Shown piece by piece: positions 35,027 through 44,913 of a DNA stretch of 64,000 bases. The DNA lies in contig NZ_JAFEUW010000001.1 in NCBI RefSeq assembly GCF_025028335.1, forward strand, positions 2,418,001 through 2,482,000. The letters run 5' to 3'. The notes beneath the pieces are model-generated. The model was not told where the DNA came from. It made no database searches and worked only from the letters and a program-made list of their open reading frames with translations. Within the stretch, counting starts at the first letter, position 1. Every line of letters starts with the position of its first letter. The position numbers were made by a program, and so were the translations under genes. The stretch is from Brachybacterium sillae (lineage in GTDB: Bacteria > Actinomycetota > Actinomycetes > Actinomycetales > Dermabacteraceae).

Positions 35027-35809
35027 TCAGCCCTCCCGTCCGAAAGGCTCCAGGAACGGATTGCGGGGGCGGCCGGCGGCCCGCGCCTCCCACTCCGGCA
35101 GGACCTCATGGGCGTCGCGGACGATCACGCGGTCGTATCCGGCGGCCAGCGCCGCGGCACTGGGAGCCACGTCGATGAGCACGGTCGTCGCGCCGTGGGC
35201 GGCGGCCCGGTGCACCAGTCGGGCCGCCGGGTGCACGGTGCCGCTGGTGCCGACCGCGACGAACAGGTCGCAGTCAGCGGTCCAGCGCTCGGCCGCCGCC
35301 AGGGCGTCGGTCGGCAGCAGCTCATCGAACAGGACCACGTCCGGGCGCGTCGGCGCCCCGCACAGGGGGCAGGAATCCGGGGCGCCGTGGTCTCGGGCAT
35401 GGTCGCCGTGCCCCGGGGTGACCGCGGCCGACCAGGGGCAGGAGTCCGTCAGGCACACGGCGCGCAGCGCACTGCCGTGCAGTTCCGCGACCTCCCTCGA
35501 CCCGGCCAGCTGATGCAGCCCGTCGATGTTCTGGGTGATGATGCGGGCGCCCAGACGGGCCGCCGCCAGATGCCCCGGCGTGGGGCCATGGGCGCGGGCA
35601 CGGCTGGCCATCTCACCCCAGATCCGCCACAGCATCGGCAGGGATCCGGGCAGGCGCTCGGCGTGCATCGCCTCCTCGGCCTCCGGGGCCAGCGCCCAGA
35701 GACCATCGGGCCCGCGGAACGTCCCCAGTCCCGCCCGGGCCGACAGCCCCGCCCCGGTCAGCAGCACCATGCGGTGCCCCGGCCGACCGGGGAGGGCGCC
35801 GTCTCTCAC
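35027..35809 (-). CDS. NAD-dependent sirtuin (Sir2-family) deacetylase
   Basis: A 260-residue Sir2 protein. NAD-binding GAGLSARAGLGTFRG and TQNIDGLHQLAGS are present, the catalytic His is in ELHGSALR, and a zinc site is given by two Cys pairs around CLTDSC and CPLCG. It removes acyl groups from lysine with NAD. The GTG at 35809 overlaps the stop of the aldo/keto reductase (GTGA); GTG 35812 and ATG 35770 are alternatives. Coupling to the reductase suggests co-expression only; no target is indicated. Confidence 0.85.
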   Translation of the reverse strand: MRDGALPGRPGHRMVLLTGAGLSARAGLGTFRGPDGLWALAPEAEEAMHAERLPGSLPMLWRIWGEMASRARAHGPTPGHLAAARLGARIITQNIDGLHQLAGSREVAELHGSALRAVCLTDSCPWSAAVTPGHGDHARDHGAPDSCPLCGAPTRPDVVLFDELLPTDALAAAERWTADCDLFVAVGTSGTVHPAARLVHRAAAHGATTVLIDVAPSAAALAAGYDRVIVRDAHEVLPEWEARAAGRPRNPFLEPFGREG

Positions 35810-36657
35810 CACTCCTCGTGCTCCCGTGAATCCCAGGCGGCGGACTCACCGAGGTCCAGGCTCGCCAGCAGGGCGCGGTCCTCATCGTCCAGCGTGATCT
35901 GCGCGAGATCGGCGTTGGTGCGGCGACGCGCCGGATCGTTGGACTTCGGGATGACGACGATGTCCTGGTCGATCGCCCAGCGCAGGGCGATCCGGGCCGG
36001 ATCCACCCCGTGCTTCGCTGCCACCCGTCGGATCGCGAACTGCTGCGGCAGGTCCTCGCGGCCCCCCAGCGGTCCCCACGCCTCGGTGACGATGCCATGG
36101 TCGCGGTGGTACGCGACGGAGGTCTGCCGAGGCAGGGCGGGGGAGAGCTGGATCTGGTTGATCTCCGGAGTCTCACCGGTCTCCTTGACCAGGGAGTCGA
36201 TCTGCTCGGGGCGGAAGTTCGACACCCCGACGTGCCGCACCAGCCCCTCGTCGCGCAGATCCAGGAGCGTGCGCCAGGTGTCGGTGGCCAGACCGCGCGA
36301 GGGGTTCGGCCAGTGGATCAGCACCACATCGACGTACTCGACCCCGAGACGACGCAGGGAGGTGAGGACGCCCTCCCTCGAGGCCTCCCGCCCCTGGTCT
36401 CCGCCGGCCACCTTGGTCGTCAGCACGACCTCCGCGCGGTCGACACCGGAGACCCGCAGACCCTCGCCGACGGCTGCCTCGTTGCCGTACTGCGAGGCGG
36501 TGTCGACGAGGCGGTAGCCCAGCCGCAGGGCGTCGCTGACGGCGGTGGCGCACTCGACCCCCTTGAGGGAGCTCGTGCCCAGACCGATCAGCGGGAACGG
36601 CGTGCCATCGCGCAACGTCGTGGTGGGGATCTCGAGGGTCTCGGGGGTGATGGACAT
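35806..36657 (-). CDS. Aldo/keto reductase
   Basis: A 283-residue (beta/alpha)8 NADPH-dependent oxidoreductase. The catalytic tetrad residues are visible: Asp in LVDTASQYGNE with its Tyr, Lys in VLTTKV and His in VLIHWPNP. NADPH-binding is seen in VIPKSNDPARRRTN. Its substrate is a carbonyl compound that cannot be named. The start at 36657 has a GGAG upstream at close spacing. It precedes the sirtuin gene in a two-gene unit. Confidence 0.9.
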   Translation of the reverse strand: MSITPETLEIPTTTLRDGTPFPLIGLGTSSLKGVECATAVSDALRLGYRLVDTASQYGNEAAVGEGLRVSGVDRAEVVLTTKVAGGDQGREASREGVLTSLRRLGVEYVDVVLIHWPNPSRGLATDTWRTLLDLRDEGLVRHVGVSNFRPEQIDSLVKETGETPEINQIQLSPALPRQTSVAYHRDHGIVTEAWGPLGGREDLPQQFAIRRVAAKHGVDPARIALRWAIDQDIVVIPKSNDPARRRTNADLAQITLDDEDRALLASLDLGESAAWDSREHEEW

Positions 36658-36792
36658 GGTGACTCCGTTCGTGGACGCTGCGGGCGCTCCTGTCCTACCA
36701 CGGGAGTCCGGGAGGCGACCCGATAGAGTGCGATGTCCGTCACGTGCGCTGCGCCATCGTCGCCTCACCGCACCGCCTCCGGGAGGAGTTCC

Positions 36793-38031
36793 ATGAGCAC
36801 TGCATCGACTGTCCCCCTGGGGGTCCGGGACGAGGTCTCGCCGCTGCGGCGGGTCCTCCTGCACCGCCCGGGCCCGGAGCTGGAGCGGTTGACCCCCACG
36901 AATCACGACCGGTTCCTGTTCGACGAGGTGCTGTGGCTGGACCGCGCCCGCGCCGAGCACGACGCCTTCACCGATCTTCTGCGCCGCGAAGGTGCAGAGG
37001 TGCTGTTGCTGGAGGATCTGCTGCGGGAGGTGCTCGACATCCCGCAGGCCCGCGCGGAACTGCTCGACCAGACCCTCGACCCCGGGGAGCTCGGCCCGCA
37101 GACCGCCGGCGACATGTTCGAGGCCCTCACCGACCTGGACTCCACGCACCTGGCGACGATCCTGTTGGCCGGGGTGACCCGCAGGGAACTCGAGCAGCTG
37201 GGGGTCCCCATGCGGGCCCTGACCCTGAGTCGGCTGCGCCCGGACGCCCTGGTGCTCGACCCGCTGCCCAACCACCTCTTCACCCGCGACCCCTCCGCGG
37301 TCGTCGGGCACGCGGTGCTGGTCAGCTCCCTGCGGCGTCGGGCGCGTCGACGCGAGAGCCTCCACCTCACGGCGATCCACCGCCACCATCCGCTCTTCGG
37401 CGATGGGCGCGGGGCCGGTCTGGACCTTCTCTCCGATGCCCTGACGGGTGCCCGGGCCACGGTCGAGGGCGGCGACGTTCTGGTGCTGCGCGACGGCGTC
37501 GTCGCCGTCGGTCTGTCGGAACGCACGAGCGCCGTGGGGGTGGAGCTGATGGCCGGCGCCCTGCTGGGGTCCGGCGCGGTGGAACGGGTGATCGCCGTGG
37601 CGCTCCCGCACCACCGCTCGATGATGCACCTGGACACCGTGATGACGATGGTCGACCACGAGAGCGTCGTGCGGTACAGCCTCCTGGCGCCGCTGGAGAC
37701 GATCGAGATCACCCGCACCGACGGGCGGCTCACCAGCCGCGCCCATCCGGCCTCCGAGATGGACGATGTGCTCGCCCGGGCCCTCGGCATCGATCGGCTC
37801 CGGGTCATCTCCCCGCAGCTGGATCCCTACGCCGCAGCCCGGGAGCAGTGGGATGACGGGTGCAATGTGCTGGCCCTCGCCCCGGGGCGGGTCGTCGCCT
37901 ACGAACGCGCCGTCGCGACGAACGACGTGCTGCGCGATCACGGGGTGGAGGTGCTGGAGATCTCCGGCAGCGAGCTCGGCCGGGGGCGCGGGGGGCCGCG
38001 CTGCATGACCTGCCCGGTGGCGCGCGACTGA
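36793..38031 (+). CDS. arcA: Arginine deiminase
   Basis: A 412-residue guanidine-modifying enzyme that converts arginine to citrulline and ammonia. Family signatures are [16 protein letters not shown] near the N-terminus, [19 protein letters not shown] and the C-terminal [12 protein letters not shown], whose first Cys (Cys404) is the nucleophile. The ATG at 36793 has GGAGGAG upstream, and the longer upstream frame is not needed. No ornithine transcarbamylase, carbamate kinase or arginine/ornithine antiporter gene is nearby, so this arcA is orphaned in the window. Confidence 0.93.
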   Translation: MSTASTVPLGVRDEVSPLRRVLLHRPGPELERLTPTNHDRFLFDEVLWLDRARAEHDAFTDLLRREGAEVLLLEDLLREVLDIPQARAELLDQTLDPGELGPQTAGDMFEALTDLDSTHLATILLAGVTRRELEQLGVPMRALTLSRLRPDALVLDPLPNHLFTRDPSAVVGHAVLVSSLRRRARRRESLHLTAIHRHHPLFGDGRGAGLDLLSDALTGARATVEGGDVLVLRDGVVAVGLSERTSAVGVELMAGALLGSGAVERVIAVALPHHRSMMHLDTVMTMVDHESVVRYSLLAPLETIEITRTDGRLTSRAHPASEMDDVLARALGIDRLRVISPQLDPYAAAREQWDDGCNVLALAPGRVVAYERAVATNDVLRDHGVEVLEISGSELGRGRGGPRCMTCPVARD

Positions 38032-38064
38032 GCGCCCGACGGCAGTCGTCCGGAGGTGCGACGG

Positions 38065-38107
38065 GGCGGGGGTGAGGGGACGCCCCCGCCGGTCCCTCGC
38101 CGGGACC
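38065..38107. terminator. Tandem hairpins between arcA and the convergent GNAT gene
   Basis: An 8-bp stem GGCGGGGG/CCCCCGCC (38065-38072 with 38083-38090) is followed by GGTCCC/GGGACC (38091-38096 with 38102-38107) in the 125-bp gap. Neither has a U-run. Confidence 0.55.
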
Positions 38108-38156
38108 CGGCGGGCCTTCAGGGGGTCCGTGCCGACGTCGGCGCGGAGGGGCCGCC

Positions 38157-38753
38157 TCAGTTGCTGTCCGGCGTGCCGGACGCCGGGCGCAGGGGTTCGG
38201 GGCCCTCGCGCCAGGGGTCCGTGGGCGACGACGGCGGGGGGAGCGGCTCCCGCAGCGAACGCTGCATCAGCAGTTGCTGGGCGCCGAACTCCTCCAGGCC
38301 GCGGCGGACGGTGAAACCGAGGCGCTTCAGCAGGGCCACGCTGCGCTTGTTGCGGGTCTGGGTGACGGCGATGACGGTGTCGTCCTCGAGGTTCGCGCGT
38401 GCCCAGTCGAGCAGCGCCCGGCAGGCCTCGCCGGCATAGCCCTGGCCCACGTGCTCGGGCAGGAGTGCGTAGGAGAGCTCCAGCTCACCACGGTCGTAGG
38501 CCAGGGTGATCGAACCGATCATGCGATCCGTGGCGGCGTCGGCGATCACCCAGCTGCCCCAGGTCAACCCGAGGGGGGACAGTTCCAGGGCCTGGCGCGA
38601 GGCGTAGTCGACGGCACCACCCAGGTACTCCCGGGTGGTGGGGTCCGTCATCAGCCGGATGATGGTGCCGCGGTCGTCCTCGCCCGCTTCGCGCAGCTGG
38701 AGCCGGGCACTGGAGATCCGCACGGGCCACTCCGCGGTTCCTTCTCGTGCCAC
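38157..38753 (-). CDS. RimJ/RimL-type GNAT acetyltransferase
   Basis: A 198-residue GNAT protein of the type that acetylates protein N-termini or small molecules. It opens RISSARLQLREAGEDD and has LSYALLPEHVGQGYAGEACRALLDWA, the acetyl-CoA-binding loop, then NKRSVALLKRLGF. The last 25 residues are Pro-rich and probably disordered. GTG 38753 is the start because TAGGCT lies six bases upstream with no Shine-Dalgarno, so the mRNA is probably leaderless. It is a single gene. Confidence 0.87.
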   Translation of the reverse strand: MAREGTAEWPVRISSARLQLREAGEDDRGTIIRLMTDPTTREYLGGAVDYASRQALELSPLGLTWGSWVIADAATDRMIGSITLAYDRGELELSYALLPEHVGQGYAGEACRALLDWARANLEDDTVIAVTQTRNKRSVALLKRLGFTVRRGLEEFGAQQLLMQRSLREPLPPPSSPTDPWREGPEPLRPASGTPDSN

Positions 38754-38934
38754 GCCGCCAGCCTAACCGTCCGGACCCCGATCCGGAGGGCTCCCGTGGC
38801 CGCCCTCGACCCGTCGGGGAATGTCAGGACTGAGCGGTACAGTTGGCGCGCGGCCCGCCGGAGCGTCGCAGCGCCCCTGACGGGCGAGGCCGGCTCCTGA
38901 CCCGGGCACCTCTGGAGTGAGAAGGAGATTTTTC

Positions 38935-40059
38935 ATGACCGGGCAGGATCTTCGGACCACCGCCCTGCACAGCGTGCACGAGCGTCTGGGTGCGTCCTTC
39001 ACCGACTTCGCCGGGTGGAGCATGCCCGTGCGCTACAGCTCGGACCTCGCCGAGCACAAGGCCGTGCGCGCCTCCGCCGGCATCTTCGACCTCAGCCACA
39101 TGGGCGAGATCTTCGTGACCGGTGAGCAGTGCGGGGAGTATCTCGACTACGCCTTCGCCGGCAAGCTGTCCGGCATCGGTGTCGGGCGCGCCAAGTACAC
39201 CCTGCTGCTGCAGGAGGACGGCGGCGTCATCGACGACCTCATCGTCAACCGCCTCGACGAGAAGCGCTACATGGTCGTCGCCAACGCGAGCAACGCCGAG
39301 GTGGACGCCGAGGAGATGCGCAAGCGCGCCGAGGACTTCGACGTCACCGTCACCGACTCGTCCCTCGACTACTCGCTGATCGCGGTGCAGGGCCCGGAGA
39401 GCGCGGACATCGTCACCCGCGGCCTGACCTCCGGTGCGGAGGGCATCACCGCCGAGGACATCGCGGACCTCAAGTACTACCGCGTGCTGCAGGGCACCTA
39501 CCAGGGTGACGAGATCCTCGTGGCCCGCACCGGATACACCGGTGAGGACGGCTTCGAGCTCTATGTGCCCAACGCCCACGCCGAGTCGCTGTGGGACCTG
39601 ATGGTGTCCACCGGTGGCGACTCGCTCGTCCCGTGCGGCCTGGCCGCCCGTGACTCGCTGCGTCTCGAGGCCGGCATGCCGCTGTACGGCAATGAGCTCG
39701 GCCGCGACAAGCTGCCGGCCCAGTCCGGTCTCGAGAAGGTCGTGGCGCTGTCCTCGAAGGGTGACTTCGTGGGCCGCTCCGGCATCGAGAACACCGACGT
39801 CTCCGACCGCCCCGTCCTGGTGGGCCTGACAGCCGAGGGCCGTCGCGCCGCCCGCGCCGGCTCCGCGGTGAAGGATTCCGAGGGCACCGAGGTCGGCGTC
39901 GTCACGTCCGGGGCGCTGTCCCCGACCCTCGGGCACCCGATCGCCATGGCGTTCGTGCGCCCGGACCTGAACGCCGAGGGCACCGAGCTCGTCATCGACG
40001 TGCGCGGCAAGGACCTCCCGGCCACCGTCACGGCGCTGCCGTTCTACACCCGTTCCTGA
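38935..40059 (+). CDS. gcvT: Glycine cleavage system T protein (aminomethyltransferase)
   Basis: A 374-residue folate-dependent enzyme that releases ammonia and transfers a methylene to tetrahydrofolate from the H-protein arm. Motifs include FTDFAGWSMPVRYS, FDLSHMGEI and RTGYTGEDGFELYVP. The ATG at 38935 has AAGGAG upstream; the extra upstream in-frame codons are not needed. It heads the gcvT-gcvH-gcvP operon. The upstream region has a promoter-like TACAGT at 38838-38843 but no glycine riboswitch signature. Confidence 0.97.
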   Translation: MTGQDLRTTALHSVHERLGASFTDFAGWSMPVRYSSDLAEHKAVRASAGIFDLSHMGEIFVTGEQCGEYLDYAFAGKLSGIGVGRAKYTLLLQEDGGVIDDLIVNRLDEKRYMVVANASNAEVDAEEMRKRAEDFDVTVTDSSLDYSLIAVQGPESADIVTRGLTSGAEGITAEDIADLKYYRVLQGTYQGDEILVARTGYTGEDGFELYVPNAHAESLWDLMVSTGGDSLVPCGLAARDSLRLEAGMPLYGNELGRDKLPAQSGLEKVVALSSKGDFVGRSGIENTDVSDRPVLVGLTAEGRRAARAGSAVKDSEGTEVGVVTSGALSPTLGHPIAMAFVRPDLNAEGTELVIDVRGKDLPATVTALPFYTRS

Positions 40060-40099
40060 CCTCCCTCCACCACACACCTTTCGAAGGAAGGACACAGCC

Positions 40100-40468
40100 A
40101 TGGCTGATCTGCTCTACAGCAAGGACCACGAGTGGGTTCGCGTCGAGTCCGACGGTGTCGCCGTCATCGGCGTGACCAAGTTCGCCGCCGACCAGCTCGG
40201 TGACGTCGTCTACGTCGACCTGCCCGAGACCGGTGCCTCCATCAGCGCCGGCCAGGAGATGGGCGAGATCGAGTCCACCAAGTCGGTCTCCGATCTGTTC
40301 TCCCCGATCGACGGCACCGTCACCGAGGTCAACCAGGACGTCGTCGACGCCCCGGAGACCGTGAACAGCGACCCGCTCGGGGACGGCTGGCTCGTGAAGG
40401 CCTCCTTCGACAGCCTGCCCGACGACCTCCTCTCCGAGAAGGAGTACAACAAGCTCACTGCTGAGTGA
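40100..40468 (+). CDS. gcvH: Glycine cleavage system H protein
   Basis: A 122-residue lipoyl carrier. Lys61 in GEIESTKSVSD is the lipoylation site. It shuttles the aminomethyl group between GcvP and GcvT. The start has AAGGAAGGA upstream. It lies between gcvT (40 bp gap) and gcvP (15 bp gap). Confidence 0.98.
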   Translation: MADLLYSKDHEWVRVESDGVAVIGVTKFAADQLGDVVYVDLPETGASISAGQEMGEIESTKSVSDLFSPIDGTVTEVNQDVVDAPETVNSDPLGDGWLVKASFDSLPDDLLSEKEYNKLTAE

Positions 40469-40483
40469 GGATCTGACGTTCCG

Positions 40484-43453
40484 ATGACGAATTCTTCGAC
40501 GCCGACGGGTTCCGCCGTCGACGACGCCCTGTACGGCCAGCACTCCTTCGTCCGTCGCCACGTCGGCACCACGGGCGACGCGCAGGCGACGATGCTCGAG
40601 ACCCTCGGTCTGGAGTCCCTCGACGACCTGCTGCAGAAGGCGGTGCCCGGCACCATCCTGCTGGACGGCACCGTCGACGGTGTCGTGCCCGAGGGCATCA
40701 GCGAGCCCGATGCGCTGCGTGAGCTGCGCGCCCTGGCCGAGCGGAACACGGTGCGTCGTCCGCTCATCGGCCTGGGGTACCACGGCACGCAGACTCCCGC
40801 GGTGATCCAGCGCAACGTCCTGGAGAACCCGGCCTGGTACACGGCGTACACCCCGTACCAGCCCGAGATCTCCCAGGGCCGCCTGGAGGCCCTGCTCACC
40901 TTCCAGACCATGATCTGCGACCTCACCGGGATGGACGTCTCCAACGCGTCCACCCTGGACGAGGCCACCTCCGCCGCCGAGGCGCTGATGCTCGCCCGCC
41001 GCCAGACCCGCGGCAAGAGCAACGTGTTCCTCGTCGACGCCGACGCCCTCCCCGCCACCAAGGCCGTCCTGGCCGGTCGCGCCGCGGGCCTCGGTGTGGA
41101 GCTGCGCGAGGTCGACTTCGCCGCCGAGGGTGCCCCCGAGGATCTCGACTGCTTCGGCGCGCTGATCCAGTACCCGGGCGCCTCCGGCCGGGTCTGGGAT
41201 CCGAGCGAGGTCATCGCGAAGGTGAAGGAGGCCAAGGCGGTCTCCATCGTCGCCGCCGACCTCCTGGCCCTCACCCAGCTGAAGACCCCGGGGGAGCTGG
41301 GCGCCGACGTCACCGTCGGCACCTCCCAACGCTTCGGTATCCCGCTGGGCTTCGGTGGCCCCCACGCCGGTTTCGTGGCCGTGCGCAAGGGCCTCGAGCG
41401 TCAGCTGCCGGGCCGCCTCGTCGGCGTCTCGGTGGATGCCGAGGGCAAGCCCGCCTACCGCCTGTCCCTGCAGACCCGCGAGCAGCACATCCGGCGTGAG
41501 AAGGCCACGAGCTCGATCACCACGGCCCAGGTGCTGCTCGCCGTGATGGCGGCGTTCTACGCCGTCTACCACGGCCCCGAGGGTGTCCGCGCGATCGGCC
41601 GTCAGGTGGCCGAGCGCGCCGCCGCCTTTGCGAAGGGTGCGCAGGACGCCGGCCTGGAGCTGGTGCACGACGCCTTCTTCGACACCGTCGAGGTGAAGGT
41701 CCCGGGCCGCGCCGAGGAGCTGAAGTCCGCGTTCGCGGACGCCGGCTTCCTGGTGCACACCCCGGGTGAGGACGTGCTCCACCTGGCCTTCGACGAGACC
41801 ATCACCGCGGCCGACGTCGAGCAGCTGCTCGGTGTGCTGTCCGAGGGTGCGAAGGCCCCGTCCGAGGTCGATCCCGAGGCCGCCTGGGGCGAGCTGCGCC
41901 GGGAGTCGGAGTTCCTCACCCACCCGGTGTTCACCTCGTACCACTCCGAGACCGCGATGATGCGTTACCTGCGCCGCCTCGCGGATCGCGACTACGCGCT
42001 GGATCGCGGCATGATCCCCCTGGGGTCGTGCACGATGAAGCTCAACGCCGCGACGGAGATGGCCGGGATCACCTGGTCGGAGTTCAACGGGCCGCACCCC
42101 TTCGCGCCGCGTGAGGACGTCGAGGGCTACCTCGACCTCATCACCCAGCTCGAGACCTGGCTCGCGGAGCTCACCGGATACGACACCGTCTCCCTGCAGC
42201 CGAACGCCGGCTCGCAGGGTGAGTACGCCGGCCTGATGGCCATCAAGGCGTACCACGACTCCCGTGGCGAGTCGGAGCGCGACGTCTGCCTGGTGCCGTC
42301 CTCGGCCCACGGCACCAACGCCGCCTCCGCCGTCAACGCGGGTCTGCGGGTCGTGGTGGTGGCCTCGGACTCCCACGGCAACGTGGACCTCGAGGACCTG
42401 AAGCAGAAGATCAAGGACCACGGCGATCAGCTCGCGGCCATCATGATCACCTACCCGTCCACGCACGGCGTGTACGAGTCGGAGGTCCGGACGGTCTGTC
42501 AGCTGGTGCATGACGCCGGCGGTCAGGTGTACGTGGACGGTGCGAACCTCAACGCGCTGCTCGAGGTCGCCCGCCCGGGCGAGTTCGGCGGCGACGTCTC
42601 GCACCTGAACCTGCACAAGACCTTCTGCATCCCCCACGGCGGCGGCGGCCCGGGCGTCGGCCCGGTCGCGGCGCGCGCCCACCTGGCGCCGTTCCTGCCC
42701 GGTCACCCGTTCATCCAGAAGCCGGAGCATCCGGTCGTGGGTGGTGCGGACACCGTGCACGGCGGGGCGCCGGTCTCTCAGGCGCCGTACGGCTCCCCGT
42801 CGATCTTCCCGATCACGTGGACCTACATCCGCCTGATGGGGCCGAAGGGCCTGCGTCACGCCACCGCCTCGGCGGTCCTCGCGGCGAACTACATCGCCAA
42901 GCGGCTGTCGGAGTCCTACCCGATCCTCTACACCGGTGAGAACGGCCTGGTGGCCCACGAGTGCATCGTGGACCTGCGCCCCTTCAGCGCCCGCACGGGG
43001 ATCACGGTCGATGACGTCGCCAAGCGCCTCATCGACTACGGCTTCCACGCCCCGACCATGTCGTTCCCCGTCGCGGGCACGCTCATGGTGGAGCCGACGG
43101 AGTCGGAGGACCTCGAGGAGATCGACCGCTTCGTCGACGCCATGTTGATGATCGCCCAGGAGGCCGAGGACGTGCTCTCCGGCACCTGGCCGAAGGACGA
43201 CAACCCGCTGGTGAACTCCCCGCACACCGCGGCGCACGTCACCGCCGACGAGTGGACCCATCCGTACCCGCGCTCCGTCGCGGCGTACCCCGGTGTCCAT
43301 GCGTCCAAGGAGACCGTCGCCTCGGACGGGCAGCACGCCACCCTGGAGATGCGTGTCCAGGCCAAGTACTGGCCGCCGGTGCGTCGCATCGACCAGGCCT
43401 ACGGCGACCGCCACCTGGTGGTCCGCTGGCAGGACGTCGTCGTCGACGAGTGA
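40484..43453 (+). CDS. gcvP: Glycine dehydrogenase (decarboxylating), GcvP
   Basis: A 989-residue full-length P protein in which both halves are fused. The PLP lysine is at residue 712 in [18 protein letters not shown]. The N-terminal half begins [16 protein letters not shown] and continues with [15 protein letters not shown]. It decarboxylates glycine and loads the H-protein. The ATG at 40484 has a GAGGAT motif upstream at longer spacing. The operon ends at a strong hairpin 64 bp downstream. Confidence 0.98.
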   Translation: MTNSSTPTGSAVDDALYGQHSFVRRHVGTTGDAQATMLETLGLESLDDLLQKAVPGTILLDGTVDGVVPEGISEPDALRELRALAERNTVRRPLIGLGYHGTQTPAVIQRNVLENPAWYTAYTPYQPEISQGRLEALLTFQTMICDLTGMDVSNASTLDEATSAAEALMLARRQTRGKSNVFLVDADALPATKAVLAGRAAGLGVELREVDFAAEGAPEDLDCFGALIQYPGASGRVWDPSEVIAKVKEAKAVSIVAADLLALTQLKTPGELGADVTVGTSQRFGIPLGFGGPHAGFVAVRKGLERQLPGRLVGVSVDAEGKPAYRLSLQTREQHIRREKATSSITTAQVLLAVMAAFYAVYHGPEGVRAIGRQVAERAAAFAKGAQDAGLELVHDAFFDTVEVKVPGRAEELKSAFADAGFLVHTPGEDVLHLAFDETITAADVEQLLGVLSEGAKAPSEVDPEAAWGELRRESEFLTHPVFTSYHSETAMMRYLRRLADRDYALDRGMIPLGSCTMKLNAATEMAGITWSEFNGPHPFAPREDVEGYLDLITQLETWLAELTGYDTVSLQPNAGSQGEYAGLMAIKAYHDSRGESERDVCLVPSSAHGTNAASAVNAGLRVVVVASDSHGNVDLEDLKQKIKDHGDQLAAIMITYPSTHGVYESEVRTVCQLVHDAGGQVYVDGANLNALLEVARPGEFGGDVSHLNLHKTFCIPHGGGGPGVGPVAARAHLAPFLPGHPFIQKPEHPVVGGADTVHGGAPVSQAPYGSPSIFPITWTYIRLMGPKGLRHATASAVLAANYIAKRLSESYPILYTGENGLVAHECIVDLRPFSARTGITVDDVAKRLIDYGFHAPTMSFPVAGTLMVEPTESEDLEEIDRFVDAMLMIAQEAEDVLSGTWPKDDNPLVNSPHTAAHVTADEWTHPYPRSVAAYPGVHASKETVASDGQHATLEMRVQAKYWPPVRRIDQAYGDRHLVVRWQDVVVDE

Positions 43454-43516
43454 TCCCACCATCGAGCTGGCCGCCCGTCGCCCCCGCGGCGGCGGGTGAC
43501 CGGCCCGCATGAACCA

Positions 43517-43551
43517 CTGTGACGCCCCGGCCCCCGGCCGGGGCGTCACAG
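43517..43551 (+). terminator. Terminator hairpin of the gcv operon
   Basis: A perfect 16-bp stem (43517-43532 with 43536-43551) with a 3-base loop lies after gcvP. No U-run follows. The right arm ends five bases before the -10 of the next, leaderless, gene, so the hairpin would cover its -35 region. Confidence 0.7.
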
Positions 43552-43567
43552 CGTCTAGCGTGGTCCC

Positions 43568-44779
43568 ATGACCACGATCCTGACCTCCCACGCCGGCTCG
43601 CTTCCCCGCACGCCCGAGCTGATCGCCGCCAACGCCTCCCGGCCCCTCGCCGAGGACGGCATCACCCCGCTGCCCGATGAGGACTTCGACGCGGTGCTGC
43701 GCGCCGCCGTCGACTCCGTCGTCGCCAAGCAGCGCGAGATCGGCATCGACGTCCCCAACGACGGCGAATACGGCCATGCCATGGGCAGTGCCCTGAACTA
43801 CGGGTCGTGGTGGTCCTACGTGTTCGACCGCGTCGAGGGCCTGGAGCTCACCGGCGTCGACCACCGCACCGCCGAGCCCGTCCGCTCCGCCCCCGGTCAG
43901 GTGCGTCTGACGAGCTTCCCCGATCGGCGGGACTGGGTGCGGTTCCGCGAGGCCTACAACGATCCGAGCGCCGGCATCACCCTGGGGGAGCAGAAGGTGT
44001 TCCCGGCGGCGACCGGCCCGGTCTCCTACTCCGAGACGGGACGGCAGCAGACCGCCCGCGATGCGGAGAACCTCTGGGCGGCACTCCGGGCGCACGGGTA
44101 CGAGGGCGGATTCCTCAACTCGGTGGCGCCCGGTTCGGGGGCACGGATCGCCGATGACCACTACGACGATGTGGACGCGTTCCTGGACGCCTGGGTGGAG
44201 GTGATGCGCCCGGAGTACGAGGCGATCGCCGCCGCGGGTCTCACCGTGCAGATCGACGATCCGTCGATCGCGGAGAACTGGGACCAGATCAACCCCGAGC
44301 CCAGCATCGAGGACTATGTGGCCTTCACCCGCAAGCGGGTCGAGGCGATCAACCGTGCGGTGGAGAACGTCCCCACGGAGCAGACCCGGTTCCACCTGTG
44401 CTGGGGCTCCTGGCACGGCCCGCACACCACCGATATCGAGCTGAAGCACATCGCCGGTCTGCTGCTGGAGATCGACGCCCGCTACTACAGTTTCGAGGCC
44501 GCCAACGTGCGGCATGAGCACGAGTGGACGGTGTGGGAGCAGGTGCAGCTGCCGCAGGACAAGGTCATCGTCCCCGGCATCGTGTCGCACTCGACGAACG
44601 TGGTGGAGCATCCGGAGCTGGTGGCGCAGCGCATCGAACGCTTCGCCCGGCTGGTCGGGCCGGAGCGCGTGATCGCCTCCACCGACTGCGGTCTGGGCGG
44701 CCGCATCCACGCGGACATCGCCTGGGCGAAGCTGGAGAGCCTCGTCGAGGGGGCGCGCCTGGCGTCCTCCCGGATCTGA
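43568..44779 (+). CDS. MetE C-terminal-like (cobalamin-independent methionine synthase family) protein
   Basis: A 403-residue zinc-dependent methyl or alkyl transferase. It carries the family signature TSHAGSLPRTPEL at the N-terminus, then VPNDGEYGH. Likely zinc ligands are the His/Cys in FHLCWGSWHG and the Cys in STDCGLGGR. It corresponds to the C-terminal half of MetE and is close to the epoxyalkane:coenzyme M transferase-like proteins, so methionine synthesis is not assured. TAGCGT lies six bases before the ATG with no Shine-Dalgarno: probably leaderless. It is downstream of gcvP, which makes one-carbon units, but separated by a strong terminator. Confidence 0.8.
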   Translation: MTTILTSHAGSLPRTPELIAANASRPLAEDGITPLPDEDFDAVLRAAVDSVVAKQREIGIDVPNDGEYGHAMGSALNYGSWWSYVFDRVEGLELTGVDHRTAEPVRSAPGQVRLTSFPDRRDWVRFREAYNDPSAGITLGEQKVFPAATGPVSYSETGRQQTARDAENLWAALRAHGYEGGFLNSVAPGSGARIADDHYDDVDAFLDAWVEVMRPEYEAIAAAGLTVQIDDPSIAENWDQINPEPSIEDYVAFTRKRVEAINRAVENVPTEQTRFHLCWGSWHGPHTTDIELKHIAGLLLEIDARYYSFEAANVRHEHEWTVWEQVQLPQDKVIVPGIVSHSTNVVEHPELVAQRIERFARLVGPERVIASTDCGLGGRIHADIAWAKLESLVEGARLASSRI

Positions 44780-44786
44780 ACGTCGG

Positions 44787-44820
44787 TCCCCCGACCGCCG
44801 CGTCCGGCGGCGGCCGGGGA
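44787..44820 (+). terminator. Terminator hairpin after the MetE-like gene
   Basis: A CCGCCG/CGGCGG stem (44795-44800 with 44805-44810, loop CGTC) is extended by TCCCC/GGGGA at the outside. No U-run. Confidence 0.55.
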
Positions 44821-44913
44821 GTCGGTCCGCCGCGTCGAGCGGTCCAAGAGTTCACCGAGTCGTCATGGACACGTCATGGCGCGGCGGGCCGGGCGTGAGG
44901 CAGGAGGAGCACC

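Noticed and set aside
38754-38934. Glycine riboswitch upstream of gcvT
   Set aside because: The region has no CCGAAGG or CTCTCAGG-type conserved aptamer cores; only a promoter-like TACAGT is seen.
40028-44710. 1560-residue minus-strand open frame across gcvTHP and the MetE-like gene
   Set aside because: It is a GC-rich shadow of strongly supported plus-strand genes with known motifs; its composition is repetitive Gly/Val/His/Arg/Asp without domains.
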